Assembly (NCBI RefSeq): GCF_000019965.1
Contig: NC_010571.1
Location: 3,667,001-3,731,000, forward strand
Direction of reading: 5' to 3'
Source of the DNA: Opitutus terrae PB90-1
GTDB lineage: Bacteria > Verrucomicrobiota > Verrucomicrobiia > Opitutales > Opitutaceae
DNA: 64,000 nt
The translations under genes and the position numbers were made by a program. Below are positions 50,548 to 59,326 of the stretch, in pieces. Position 1 is the stretch's first letter. The number at the start of each line of letters is the position of its first letter. The notes under the pieces are model-generated. The model was not told the origin of the DNA. It searched no databases and saw only the letters and a list, made by a program, of their open reading frames with translations.

Positions 50548-52662
50548 ATGACCCTGCTCGGACTTCATCCCGTCGACGCGCTCATCGTTGTCGCCTACAT
50601 CATCGGCGTTCTGCTCATCGGCAAGGCGCTCGCGCATGGGGTGAAGGGGGAGAAGGACTTCTTCCTGGGGGGGCGCTCGCTGGGGCGCTGGTTCCAGTTT
50701 TTCCTCAGCTTTGGCACGATGGCGGATCCGGGGCAGGCGACGACTACGGCGAGTTCGGTTTATCGCCAGGGGGCCGGCGGTGCGTGGCTCGCGTTGATCA
50801 CGCTTTTTCTCACGCCGTACTACTGGTTCACCACGGTGTGGTTCCGCCGCGTGCGGCTGACCACGATGGCGGACCTCTTTGAAGACCGGTTTGGCCGACG
50901 CTTCCTGGCCACCCTCTACGCGGTCACGACGATCCTGATGGCCATCGTAGCGATCGCGAGTGGCAACGTGGTCGCGTTGAAAACGCTGCAGCCCTTGATG
51001 GTGAAGGATCCGGCGAGCTACACCGTGCAGGAACAGCAACGAGTCGCGTACTATCACGAGTTCGCCGACCTGCGCGCGCAACGGACGGCTGCGGCCCTCG
51101 AACCGGCAAAGGCTGCGCGCTACGATTTGCTGAAAGACTACTATGACCGCGGCGAACTGCAGCCATACGTCACGTATCTACATCCGGTGACGTTCTACCT
51201 CGTATCGTCGACGGTGGTCGCCGTGTTTGTGATGCTGGGAGGACTGAAGGCCTCGGCCGTCGTTGACGCGGTGCAGGCAATTCTGGTGATCCTGATCTCC
51301 ACCATGCTCATCCCGTTTGGATTGCTGCGAATAGGAGGAGTGTCGGGATTGCACGAGAAAGTGCCCGCGGTGATGTTCAATCTGTTCGGCGGGGACGGGG
51401 CGAGCGAGTACACTTGGTACTCCATCGGCGCGTTGCTGTTCGTGCAGATCGTCGGAATCGTCGGATCGCAGGCGAATATGACTATCGCGGGCTCCGCGAA
51501 GAATGAGATGGCCGCGCGCTTTGGCGCAGTGACCGGCGGCTTCGGCAAACGCTTCGTCACGATCGCGTGGGCCTTCTGTGGGCTGATCGCGATCGCGCTG
51601 TTCGGCCCGAACCTTTCCGATCCAGACCAGGCATGGGGACTGCTGACGCGTGCGCTGCTGCCCGTCGGCCTGATCGGCCTGATGATCATCGGACTGCTCG
51701 GAGGAAAACTCGCGCTGCTCGGCGCGCAGTCGGTGGTGCTTTCCGGACTGGTGGTGAAGAACCTCTATGAGCCGCTGCTGCCCGGCCGATCGGAGCGGCA
51801 CTACATGATCGTGGCGCGCGTGACGGTCCCGGTCGTGCTGGCGCTTGGCGTCGGCGTCGGTCTTTACATGAACAGCGTCGTCGCGATCCTGAAGTTCGTC
51901 ATCGTGCTGCTCGTGGTCTGGGGCGTGCCGATCACGATGATTTTCCTGTGGCGACGCGTGACCGAGGCTGCCGTGCGCATCCAGGTAATCGCGACGCTGG
52001 TGTTCATCGCAGTGATTCCGTCGTTGGTGCCGGCCATTCCGACGCTCGCGCAGTCAGAGGCCTTGACCGTCATGACTCGCGAGCGGACGGAGCATGTCCG
52101 GCGCGCCGCGACGCTGGAGGACGTGGCGGCGGGCCGAGCGCAGGCCGCGGGCGAAATGATCGCACGAACGCGCGTGATCGAGCCGGTCTCCGTCTTTTTC
52201 GAGGAAGGGGTGGTCCGCACGAACCCCGCCGATCTCTCCTCGCCCAGAACGGGCAAAGGATTGTTCCGAGTCGAGGCGTATCTCGTTTCACTGTTGGGCT
52301 TCGACGTGGCCGGGTTTAGTCCCGCGATGCTGATGACGACCCGGTACATGGTGGATGGACTGCTGCCCATTGCGATCCTGATGATCGCCAGCCTGCTAAC
52401 CAAGCCGACGGAACCGGCGCGGGTAGCGCGTTTTTATGCCCGGCTGAAGACGCCCGTCGCCGCAACCCTCGAGGAGGATGCCCGCGAGATCGAGGCGAGT
52501 TACGCCGATCCGGGCCGCTTCGATCACCTCAGGTTGTTTCCGCGCACGAATTGGGAGCTGACGAGATGGGATCGTTACGACGTGCTCGGCTTCCTGGGGT
52601 GCTGTGGATTGGTTGGCTTTGTGTTGCTGTTCTTCAAGGCAGTGCTGGTGGTCGGGAGCTGA
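50548..52662 (+). CDS. SSS family sodium:solute symporter with a long insert
   Basis: 704 residues from ATG 50548 (a TTG four codons earlier is also open). The core of about 13-14 helices carries FFLGGRSLGRWFQFFLSFGTMADPGQATTTASSVY (45-80, sodium-site helix). Two long non-membrane inserts stand out: about 150-205 (QPLMVKDPASY...ELQPYV) and about 500-560 (EALTVMTRERTEHVRRAATLEDV), which ordinary SSS proteins lack. It imports the operon's sugar product with sodium. It lies 90 bp after the M28 gene. Confidence 0.88.
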   Translation: MTLLGLHPVDALIVVAYIIGVLLIGKALAHGVKGEKDFFLGGRSLGRWFQFFLSFGTMADPGQATTTASSVYRQGAGGAWLALITLFLTPYYWFTTVWFRRVRLTTMADLFEDRFGRRFLATLYAVTTILMAIVAIASGNVVALKTLQPLMVKDPASYTVQEQQRVAYYHEFADLRAQRTAAALEPAKAARYDLLKDYYDRGELQPYVTYLHPVTFYLVSSTVVAVFVMLGGLKASAVVDAVQAILVILISTMLIPFGLLRIGGVSGLHEKVPAVMFNLFGGDGASEYTWYSIGALLFVQIVGIVGSQANMTIAGSAKNEMAARFGAVTGGFGKRFVTIAWAFCGLIAIALFGPNLSDPDQAWGLLTRALLPVGLIGLMIIGLLGGKLALLGAQSVVLSGLVVKNLYEPLLPGRSERHYMIVARVTVPVVLALGVGVGLYMNSVVAILKFVIVLLVVWGVPITMIFLWRRVTEAAVRIQVIATLVFIAVIPSLVPAIPTLAQSEALTVMTRERTEHVRRAATLEDVAAGRAQAAGEMIARTRVIEPVSVFFEEGVVRTNPADLSSPRTGKGLFRVEAYLVSLLGFDVAGFSPAMLMTTRYMVDGLLPIAILMIASLLTKPTEPARVARFYARLKTPVAATLEEDAREIEASYADPGRFDHLRLFPRTNWELTRWDRYDVLGFLGCCGLVGFVLLFFKAVLVVGS

Positions 52663-52687
52663 GTCGGCAGATCGAGAAGCAAAGACG

Positions 52688-53875
52688 ATGTGGCGGCACA
52701 GACCGATCGCGCGGCTTTTCCTCGCTGCAGGCGTGATCGGCCTGCTGTCCTCAATGTTCGCTGTGCCGTGCCAGCAGGCCGGACGGATTCCGCTCATCCA
52801 CCTGACGGATCTTTATGACCCGCCGCAGGACCCGGATGACCATATCGACCTGGCGACGATCGTAGCGCTGCCGGAGTTCGACCTGCAGGGCGTAGTCCTC
52901 GACGTGACGGATCGGTTTCTTGTGCCCGCGCCGATCGGATACGATATCGCACGCGCCCCGGGCCTCGAGTCCGTGGCGCGACTCGGACGGATTGTCGGGC
53001 GGACAATTCCCGTTGCGGTCGGCCCCAGGCATCCGCTGCGAAATCCAAACGATACGGCCGCCGATCGACCGCCATCAGAACAGGTCGGGATCGCGTTTTT
53101 GCTGGAGCTGCTGGAGCGCAGTCCGCAGCCTGTCATGATATCGGTTGTTGGCTCAGCGCGGGCGCTTGCAGCGGCCTACAACCGCAATCCGCAATTGGTC
53201 CGGGCGAAGACCCGCGCGGTCCTGCTCAACGCGGGCTCGACGGCGGGAGTGAAACGCGAATGGAATGTGGGGTTGGACGTGCACGCCTATGTGGCGCTGT
53301 GGCGCTCGAATCTTCCGCTGCGATGGTATCCGTGTGCGACCGATCGCGGAGCGTTCGACCCGGCACACGTGCACGGGACGTTCTGGCGGGCGACTCACGC
53401 ACGCCTCTTCGCGGGGCTGTCGGAGCCCATGCGCGAGTGGTTCAGGGAGGCAATGCTGGCAACTCCGCGCCTTGCGGGTGGAGCGGACGGCGGCGCTCGT
53501 GCAGGTGAAGTCACTTGGGAGCAAGAGCTGGCGCAGGAGCGCAACCTCTGGGCGACGATCTCGCTCACCATGGCCGCCGGCCGCGTGCTGGCGCGGACAC
53601 ACGACGGCTGGCGTTTCGTGACTGCGTCCGAGGTGATCGGCCAGGAAACGTGGCCGGTGCGGTTGGATTCGATTCGGGCCGAGGTTGATCCTGCCGGAGT
53701 GGTGACGTGGCATACCGTGCCGCGGGCTGATACCACAACCATGCTGTTCGCCCGCCAGCCCGGCGGCGGCTACGGGGTGGCGATGGCGGAAGCGTTGAAC
53801 GCGCTGCTTTGCTCGATAGGGCGGCCGACTGAAGGCGAACGCGCAACTCAGGTCAGTGGCACCCCAAAGTCGTAG
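52688..53875 (+). CDS. nucleoside hydrolase-like protein, secreted
   Basis: 395 residues from ATG 52688 (MWRHRPIARLFLAAGVIGLLSSMFA, signal-like); 25 bp after the SSS symporter. The N-terminal sequence HLTDLYDPPQDPDDHIDLATIVAL resembles the Asp-rich metal site of inosine-uridine nucleoside hydrolases, with a late C-terminal domain. The canonical spacing of the Asp motif is altered (DPPQDPDDHIDLA). It probably cleaves an N- or O-glycosidic bond in a ribose- or furanose-type substrate in the periplasm. The last 28 bp overlap the converging mutarotase-like gene. Confidence 0.75.
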   Translation: MWRHRPIARLFLAAGVIGLLSSMFAVPCQQAGRIPLIHLTDLYDPPQDPDDHIDLATIVALPEFDLQGVVLDVTDRFLVPAPIGYDIARAPGLESVARLGRIVGRTIPVAVGPRHPLRNPNDTAADRPPSEQVGIAFLLELLERSPQPVMISVVGSARALAAAYNRNPQLVRAKTRAVLLNAGSTAGVKREWNVGLDVHAYVALWRSNLPLRWYPCATDRGAFDPAHVHGTFWRATHARLFAGLSEPMREWFREAMLATPRLAGGADGGARAGEVTWEQELAQERNLWATISLTMAAGRVLARTHDGWRFVTASEVIGQETWPVRLDSIRAEVDPAGVVTWHTVPRADTTTMLFARQPGGGYGVAMAEALNALLCSIGRPTEGERATQVSGTPKS

Positions 53876-54699
53876 CCGACGCTCCACTCGCGGGCGGCCC
53901 CTGGACCGAGCTCGAAAGCGTGATACGGTTCGATTGAGAACGTGTTACTGTTGCCCCAGATCAAGCACTCCGAGGGGGCGAAGCTGGTGCGAAAGTCGAT
54001 GCCGCTGAGTTTCGGGTGGTTGAGTCGCACGACCAACGGCTGATCGGCTGGCAGGCGCAGCGTGTCGAGATGACCGTCCTTCTCGTCGCGAAACACGCGC
54101 AACTGCGTCAGCGTACGACTGGCGAGCGCGAAGGCTGGATTTTTCACCAGCACGCTGCCGGCCGGCACCTCGGCGGAAATTTGGCCGGCGGTGAGCGCAA
54201 AGAAGGGATGCGCGAACCACTCGACTGGGAAGGCGCTCGTTCCGTGGTTGGTCACGCGCGTTGTGGAGAGGAGCGTGCGTGCTACCAGTTGCACGGTTCG
54301 TTCCAGACGGTAGTGAATCCCGACGGCCTGCTGGCGAGTCGAGAAGACCGCGTGCGCTGGCGCGAGCGCCACTTGCCATTCGCACGGTTGCGCCAGGCTT
54401 ACGCTGGAATCGACTAGCAGCGCGAGTTCGCCAGCGCCGAGCGCGACGCCGCGGTTGCCGCTCCAGGTGAGCGGTTCACCGCTACGCCGCCGATGACGAA
54501 ATGACTCGGGCAAACCCTGTCCGTTGAACGCGCCGGGCGCCGGTTTGGGCCACTCCGGGCCGGCCAGCAGGGGGCCGGACCGCGGGTCATGGACCTGCCA
54601 GATGTAGCCGCCAGCGCAGTACCGATGGCCGAGTCGCTCCCGATCAACAACCGGGTCGAGCAGATCGACCCGAAGATGGTCATTGGCGATCTGCAGCAT
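53848..54699 (-). CDS. aldose-1-epimerase-fold protein
   Basis: 283 residues, mostly beta-strands, of galactose-mutarotase-like fold: RTLLSTTRVTNHGTSAFPVEWFAHPFFALTAG and IEPYHAFELGPGAAREWSVGYDF are typical of epimerase or DUF4432-like proteins (the His and Glu positions fit). No signal peptide, so it acts in the cytoplasm, probably on an anomeric centre. It converges with the nucleoside-hydrolase-like gene, with a 28-bp coding overlap. It follows a Gfo/Idh/MocA gene on the same strand by about 117 bp and may be its partner. Confidence 0.8.
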   Translation of the reverse strand: MLQIANDHLRVDLLDPVVDRERLGHRYCAGGYIWQVHDPRSGPLLAGPEWPKPAPGAFNGQGLPESFRHRRRSGEPLTWSGNRGVALGAGELALLVDSSVSLAQPCEWQVALAPAHAVFSTRQQAVGIHYRLERTVQLVARTLLSTTRVTNHGTSAFPVEWFAHPFFALTAGQISAEVPAGSVLVKNPAFALASRTLTQLRVFRDEKDGHLDTLRLPADQPLVVRLNHPKLSGIDFRTSFAPSECLIWGNSNTFSIEPYHAFELGPGAAREWSVGYDFGVPLT

Positions 54700-54816
54700 G
54701 GTCAGCGAAAGCGCCTCACGGGGAGTGTGGTGGCCCGGTCGTTCACCACGAGGGTGAACCGATAGCGCGGCCGTGCGCCGCTCTCGGTCCCGGCGCGTGG
54801 AAGTTCGTCCCTCGGT

Positions 54817-55917
54817 TCAATTCGCGACCAACCGCCGGGGAGAGCGACCGCCGTTGAGCGTCTGATAAAACGGATCGCCGGGCTGGATGGAGCCCCGCGG
54901 GACGATCTCGCCGGTGAACGCCGATTTGTAGATCGAGGTCAGCAGATCGAGCGTCTTGTACGCTTCCGCGCCGGAGGTGAGTGGCCCGCGTTTGGCGTCC
55001 ATGTCGCGGACGAACGCGTTGAGCTGAGCGCCGTGCGACGACGGCACGTCGGGCGGGAACGATTGCCACGCCTGCAACAGCGCGTCGTCCTGTGCCGGCG
55101 GCACGGGCGTGAAGCGCCAGTTTTCCCGGCCGTAACCGTAAAGGTGGGTGAGTTCCACCGTCGCCCGCTGGTAATCGAGCCGGAGGTAAGTTTCCTGTCG
55201 CGGACTCAGCGCGCTATTGATGATCGAGCCCAGCGCACCGTTGGCAAAGGTCACAATCGCCATCGAAATGTCTTCCACTTCGATGTGCCGATCGAGTGTC
55301 GCGGCGGCGGCGCGGACCTCTGTCCAATCACCCATCAAATGGAGGAAGTGATCCATCGCGTGAATGCCCAGCACCATCGTCGGTCCGCCGAGCGCGGTTT
55401 CCCAGCGGCCCTGCCAGGGCACGGAATAGTAGGCGGTGTCGCGGAACCAGAGCGTGTTGCAGACGCCGACGAGCGGCCGGCCCAGCTGGCCGGAATCGGC
55501 CAGGCGGCGGACGTGATCGCTCGAGGAGCCAAACCGCATCTGGAAAATACAGGCCGTGTGACAGCCGGTGCGTTTCTCCGCGGCGCGAATCTGGTCGAGT
55601 TCGGCGAGCGAGCCGCACAGCGGCTTTTCGCAAAACACCCAAGCCCCGGCTTCCATCGCCTTGATGCTCATCGGTGCGTGCTGCGCCGGCGGCGTCGCGA
55701 TGAACACGATGTCGGGCCGGACCTGGGTGAGCATGGTGGCGTAGTCGGTGAACTGGCGCTGAATCCCGTGCCGCCGGACGAACTCTCCAACGCGGCCGGC
55801 GTCGATGTCGACCGCGGCCTCGAGGGTCACGCGACCCTCCGTGGCATCGACCGCCCGGACATGGGCGTCGCTAATTGAGCCGGTACCGACAATCGCAGCG
55901 CGGTAAATTTTCTTCAT
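54817..55917 (-). CDS. Gfo/Idh/MocA family oxidoreductase
   Basis: 366 residues from ATG 55917 (MKKIYRAAIVGTGSISDAH; 22 upstream codons are open but without support). The Rossmann motif GTGSIS is at 11-16, the family Lys is in VFCEKPLCGS, and a family His is in GGPTMVLGIHAMDHFLHLMGDW. It oxidises or reduces a sugar with NAD(P). It lies upstream of the mutarotase-fold gene on the same strand and is divergent from an AraC gene (243-bp gap). Whether it works with the keto-sugar cassette near 13 kb is unknown. Confidence 0.92.
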   Translation of the reverse strand: MKKIYRAAIVGTGSISDAHVRAVDATEGRVTLEAAVDIDAGRVGEFVRRHGIQRQFTDYATMLTQVRPDIVFIATPPAQHAPMSIKAMEAGAWVFCEKPLCGSLAELDQIRAAEKRTGCHTACIFQMRFGSSSDHVRRLADSGQLGRPLVGVCNTLWFRDTAYYSVPWQGRWETALGGPTMVLGIHAMDHFLHLMGDWTEVRAAAATLDRHIEVEDISMAIVTFANGALGSIINSALSPRQETYLRLDYQRATVELTHLYGYGRENWRFTPVPPAQDDALLQAWQSFPPDVPSSHGAQLNAFVRDMDAKRGPLTSGAEAYKTLDLLTSIYKSAFTGEIVPRGSIQPGDPFYQTLNGGRSPRRLVAN

Positions 55918-56159
55918 GAGAGGGGAGGGCAGGCTTGGCCACGGACCGGCTTGTACGTCGTGAGATCTGCGCGTTTCCCGCAAGTTCGCTCGATCGGCGG
56001 CGGCGAGGCAACCGAAGAGTGCACGCGAGCAGCGGTAATTAGGGCGAGCGTGAACAGCCGGGCGGCCGACGCGAAATTCAGAGCCACTTGGGAAGACTAC
56101 ACCAATTGGAGCGCGAACGAAATGGTTGAACTGGGAGAACTGATGTAAAATCTGGGTCG

Positions 56160-57041
56160 ATGCCGCCCGCGCCTCGCTATGTTGCCCAACCCTGGTTGAA
56201 AAGCCCGTTGCGGACGCCCGTCGGAGAAATCCAGCTGGCCGGACTGCTGCGGAACGTGCAGGGGATTGATCCCGCGACGATGCGCGTGCTCCGACATTTC
56301 ACGCTCGTACTGATGGTCGAGGGACGCGGTTACTATCGCGACGAGCAGGGGGTGGCGGAGGAACTCAGGCCGGGCGATGTCGTGATGGTGTTCCCGGGCA
56401 TGGCCCACGCCTATGGGCCGCTGAGCGGAAGCGAGTGGACTCAGATCTATTTTGTATTTGATGGGCCGCAGTTCGCGCTCTGGCGCGAGCGGGAGCTGCT
56501 GAATCCCCGGCGGCCCATCTGGCGTCTGGGGCTCCCGGATTACTGGCATCAGCGGTTGCGCGAAGTGGTGAAGGGCGAGCCGCTGCTCGGGGTGGCGGCG
56601 CCGCTGCGGGCGCTGGGGCGTTTTCTTCAAGTGCTGAGCGAGATGACGGCGACGGACATGGAGAATGCGCGCCAGAGTGGGGGCGACGCGTGGCTGGAAA
56701 AGAGCCTGCGGTTACTGGGGGAGCCGGGCACGGCAGGCTGGCCCTCGCCGCAGACCGTGGCGCGGCAGGTGGGGTTGAACTACGAGAATTTCCGCAAGCG
56801 CTTTGTTCAACTCACGGGCGAGTCTCCCGGCCGGTACCAGCGGCGCCGGCGCATCGATCTGGCGTGCGCCGCCATCTACCACGGCGAGCTTTCGCTCAAG
56901 CATATCGCCGACGAGCTCGGTTTCTGCGACGTGTTTCATTTCTCCAAGGCGTTCACGCAAACGATGCGGATGCGACCGTCGGAGTATCGCAAACGCGTGC
57001 ATGGCGCAGCGCCGATGGACCGGGAAACTAACGACCGTTGA
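56160..57041 (+). CDS. AraC family transcriptional regulator
   Basis: 293 residues. A cupin sensor domain (about 20-110; FTLVLMVEGRGYYRDEQG, LRPGDVVMVFPGMAHAYG) is followed by the AraC DNA-binding domain (PSPQTVARQVGLNYENFRKRFVQLTGESPG and IADELGFCDVFHFSKAFTQTMRMRPSEYRK). It is divergent from the Gfo/Idh gene (54817-55917) and converges with the beta-helix gene, overlapping its 3-prime end by 14 bp. A role in inducing either neighbour is an inference. The preceding 240 bp hold no clear gene. Confidence 0.92.
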   Translation: MPPAPRYVAQPWLKSPLRTPVGEIQLAGLLRNVQGIDPATMRVLRHFTLVLMVEGRGYYRDEQGVAEELRPGDVVMVFPGMAHAYGPLSGSEWTQIYFVFDGPQFALWRERELLNPRRPIWRLGLPDYWHQRLREVVKGEPLLGVAAPLRALGRFLQVLSEMTATDMENARQSGGDAWLEKSLRLLGEPGTAGWPSPQTVARQVGLNYENFRKRFVQLTGESPGRYQRRRRIDLACAAIYHGELSLKHIADELGFCDVFHFSKAFTQTMRMRPSEYRKRVHGAAPMDRETNDR

Positions 57042-59286
57042 AGCGCGGCGGCACGATGGAGCGCCACTCGTCGCGCTCGAGGCCGATCTTTTCCACCGGA
57101 ATCGGTTCGTAACCATTGCGGGCCAGCGCGGCAGGATCAACCGCCGTAAACTCGAGGCTGAGCGGATCGAAACGACCGGCGGTGGTCTGAAGCGTATTGC
57201 CCGCAAGCTCGCGCGAGGCGGCCGGATCGCTGCTGAGCAGGAGCGAGTAGCCGTCCACGGCGTCGATGTTGAGGAAGTAGGGGTCGGGCCGGCCGTCGTT
57301 CACTGCGCGGCGGCGCCAGAGTTTCGGATCCGCGATCGTGTTGTCGCGCAACTCGACGCAACGCGCGAAGTCGAAGGCGAAGTAGTCGTAGACATCCAAC
57401 CAGCGGCCGCCGAACGAGACGTTGCGCACGATCCGATTGCCTTTCGGAACCGCAGGTTCGTCGGCGAGCAGCGTGGCCAGAGCCGGATAACGCTCGGTGT
57501 AGGGCGGACGATCCGCGTTCATTTCCCGAAAGCGTTCGAACATCCATGGGTAGCGTCCATCGAAGTAGTTCGAGGCCCAGCCGAGTCCGCGCGCATCCAG
57601 GTGAACGGAAGGCTCGCACTCGATGAAGAGGTTGTTCGCGACGAGATTGTCCCGGCCGCCGCCGATCTGCACCGCGCGGCCGGCCCGGTAAAAGATATTG
57701 CCGGTGACCGAGAATCCGCTGGAAAAGTCGTCGAGATAGACGGCGGTCACGCCATGGAGCCCCGGGCCTTGGAGATGATGCCAGTAGTTGTGCCGAATCA
57801 CGTTGCCGCGCCAGGTCCAGTCGCGGCCCGTATGGATCGCGCCGGCGTCTCCGGTCTCTTGCGTGACGCTGTGCACATCATTGAACTCGACCACGTGATC
57901 ATTGCCGCGCAGGTACATCGCCTCGAACGGCGCATCGTGAATCAGGTTGTGCGCGACGCGCTGGCCGACGCCATCGATCATCACGCCGTACTGCCCGGTG
58001 CGCAGCCAGTGGCTGAAATGATGAATGTGATTGTTGAACACCCGATGGCGCGCGGGCGTCAGCGTCGGCCGGTTGCCACCATTCACCGTGATGGCTCCGA
58101 GCGCGAGGTCATGGAAGTCGCAGCTGCGGACCTCGTGGGCGGATCCGCCCTCGATCAACACGGCCAGATCGCCGAGATTGCTGAACGTGCAACCGACGAT
58201 GCGACAGTCCTCGCCCTCGCGCACCGCCACGCCCCCGGCGCGGCCGGCGGTGAAGCGCAGGCCGGCGATGGTGACGTGACGCGCGCCGGCCAGCCGGAGG
58301 AACGGCGTATCGAGAATGGACACGGTGACGTCGTCCGGGCCCGGCGTCGCGGGCGGATAGAAGTACAGCCGTCCCGCACCGCGATCGAGATACCATTCGC
58401 CGGGCTGGTCGATCTCCTCGAGAACGTTGAGGAAGTAGAAGCGTTGGTGGCGTGTGTAGCCGTAGTTGTGGTGCGGAGCCGCAAAGGTGAGCTCGCGCCC
58501 GCCGGACTGGACCGACTGCACGCGTTGAAACGAATCGCTCCAGTCCCACGTCCAGTAGCCGTGCGCGTAGAGATTGTCGTCCGGCGCCCAGTGGCTGGGC
58601 CGCGGGTCGTCGAACGTGATCCGGCCGTAGTGCCGGCCGGCGGGCACGCCGTCGAATCGCTTTTCGCGTTCCAGTCCCTCGTGGAGTCGCGTCGGACCGG
58701 TCTGGGGAACGTCGGCGATCAGCAGCCACTCCGTGTTGGGGTAGCGGGCAAGCTGCATCCGCCGTCCGCGAAAGAATAGCTCGAGGCCGGGCGAACCGCG
58801 CTGCGTGAGGGTGCCGAAGTCGGTGATCCCTTGGGCGCGCAGATCGGTCCACACTACCTTGTCGCGAACGCTCTCCTGCAGACGCTGGCCCACCGCAGCG
58901 TCCGCCACCGGACAAAACCCGCGCAAGGTGACGGCGCCGGAAAGGATAGCCGTCTCGCGATCAGCCACTCGCCACACCACGGGATGCTCGGCGGTGCCGG
59001 AATCCTCCGGTCCCAAATCGAGCGACGCGCTTCGGGCATACGTGCCGGCGTGGAGAACCACTTCGAGGCCCGCCGTGCGGTCGGCATTTTGCACCGCCGC
59101 GCGGGCACGCTCGAGCGAGGCGAAGGGTCCATCCGTTCTCGCGGAGTTCGGCGCCGCGCGGGTGCCGGACCATTGGTCCGATCCGTCTGAAGCGACGTGA
59201 AACTGAACCGGCGCGGCCGAAGCGCACGCGAACCAGCCGAATGTTGTGGCGCTGATGGCGACGAAAAACCGGGGGATCGAAAGCAT
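57028..59286 (-). CDS. right-handed parallel beta-helix protein, secreted
   Basis: 752 residues from ATG 59286 (MLSIPRFFVAISATTFGWFACASAA is a signal peptide). The middle (about 330-630) shows repeated beta-helix turns of the polysaccharide-lyase/glycosidase type (FRLAGARHVTIAGLRFTAGRAGGVAVRE, NVIRHNYWHHL), ending with DNTIADPKLW-like repeats. The N-terminal part (FASLERARAAVQNADRTAGLEVVLHAGTY) matches a DUF1565-type lead domain often fused to it. Many members act on pectin or related uronate glycans; no catalytic residues can be assigned here. It lies 40 bp after the putative glycosidase gene. Confidence 0.88.
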   Translation of the reverse strand: MLSIPRFFVAISATTFGWFACASAAPVQFHVASDGSDQWSGTRAAPNSARTDGPFASLERARAAVQNADRTAGLEVVLHAGTYARSASLDLGPEDSGTAEHPVVWRVADRETAILSGAVTLRGFCPVADAAVGQRLQESVRDKVVWTDLRAQGITDFGTLTQRGSPGLELFFRGRRMQLARYPNTEWLLIADVPQTGPTRLHEGLEREKRFDGVPAGRHYGRITFDDPRPSHWAPDDNLYAHGYWTWDWSDSFQRVQSVQSGGRELTFAAPHHNYGYTRHQRFYFLNVLEEIDQPGEWYLDRGAGRLYFYPPATPGPDDVTVSILDTPFLRLAGARHVTIAGLRFTAGRAGGVAVREGEDCRIVGCTFSNLGDLAVLIEGGSAHEVRSCDFHDLALGAITVNGGNRPTLTPARHRVFNNHIHHFSHWLRTGQYGVMIDGVGQRVAHNLIHDAPFEAMYLRGNDHVVEFNDVHSVTQETGDAGAIHTGRDWTWRGNVIRHNYWHHLQGPGLHGVTAVYLDDFSSGFSVTGNIFYRAGRAVQIGGGRDNLVANNLFIECEPSVHLDARGLGWASNYFDGRYPWMFERFREMNADRPPYTERYPALATLLADEPAVPKGNRIVRNVSFGGRWLDVYDYFAFDFARCVELRDNTIADPKLWRRRAVNDGRPDPYFLNIDAVDGYSLLLSSDPAASRELAGNTLQTTAGRFDPLSLEFTAVDPAALARNGYEPIPVEKIGLERDEWRSIVPPRFNGR

Positions 59287-59326
59287 GGAAAGATCAGATC
59301 GGACGAACTGGGGCAGGCGCACGCGC

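Noticed and set aside
52938-52950. GATACGATATCG palindrome resembling the TATCGT motif
   Set aside because: It lies inside the nucleoside-hydrolase-like coding sequence, and its half-sites are spaced differently from those at 3344 and 9744.
56803-58779. 658-codon + strand frame across the AraC end and beta-helix gene
   Set aside because: Antisense to the beta-helix gene, charged and repetitive, with no signal or motif.
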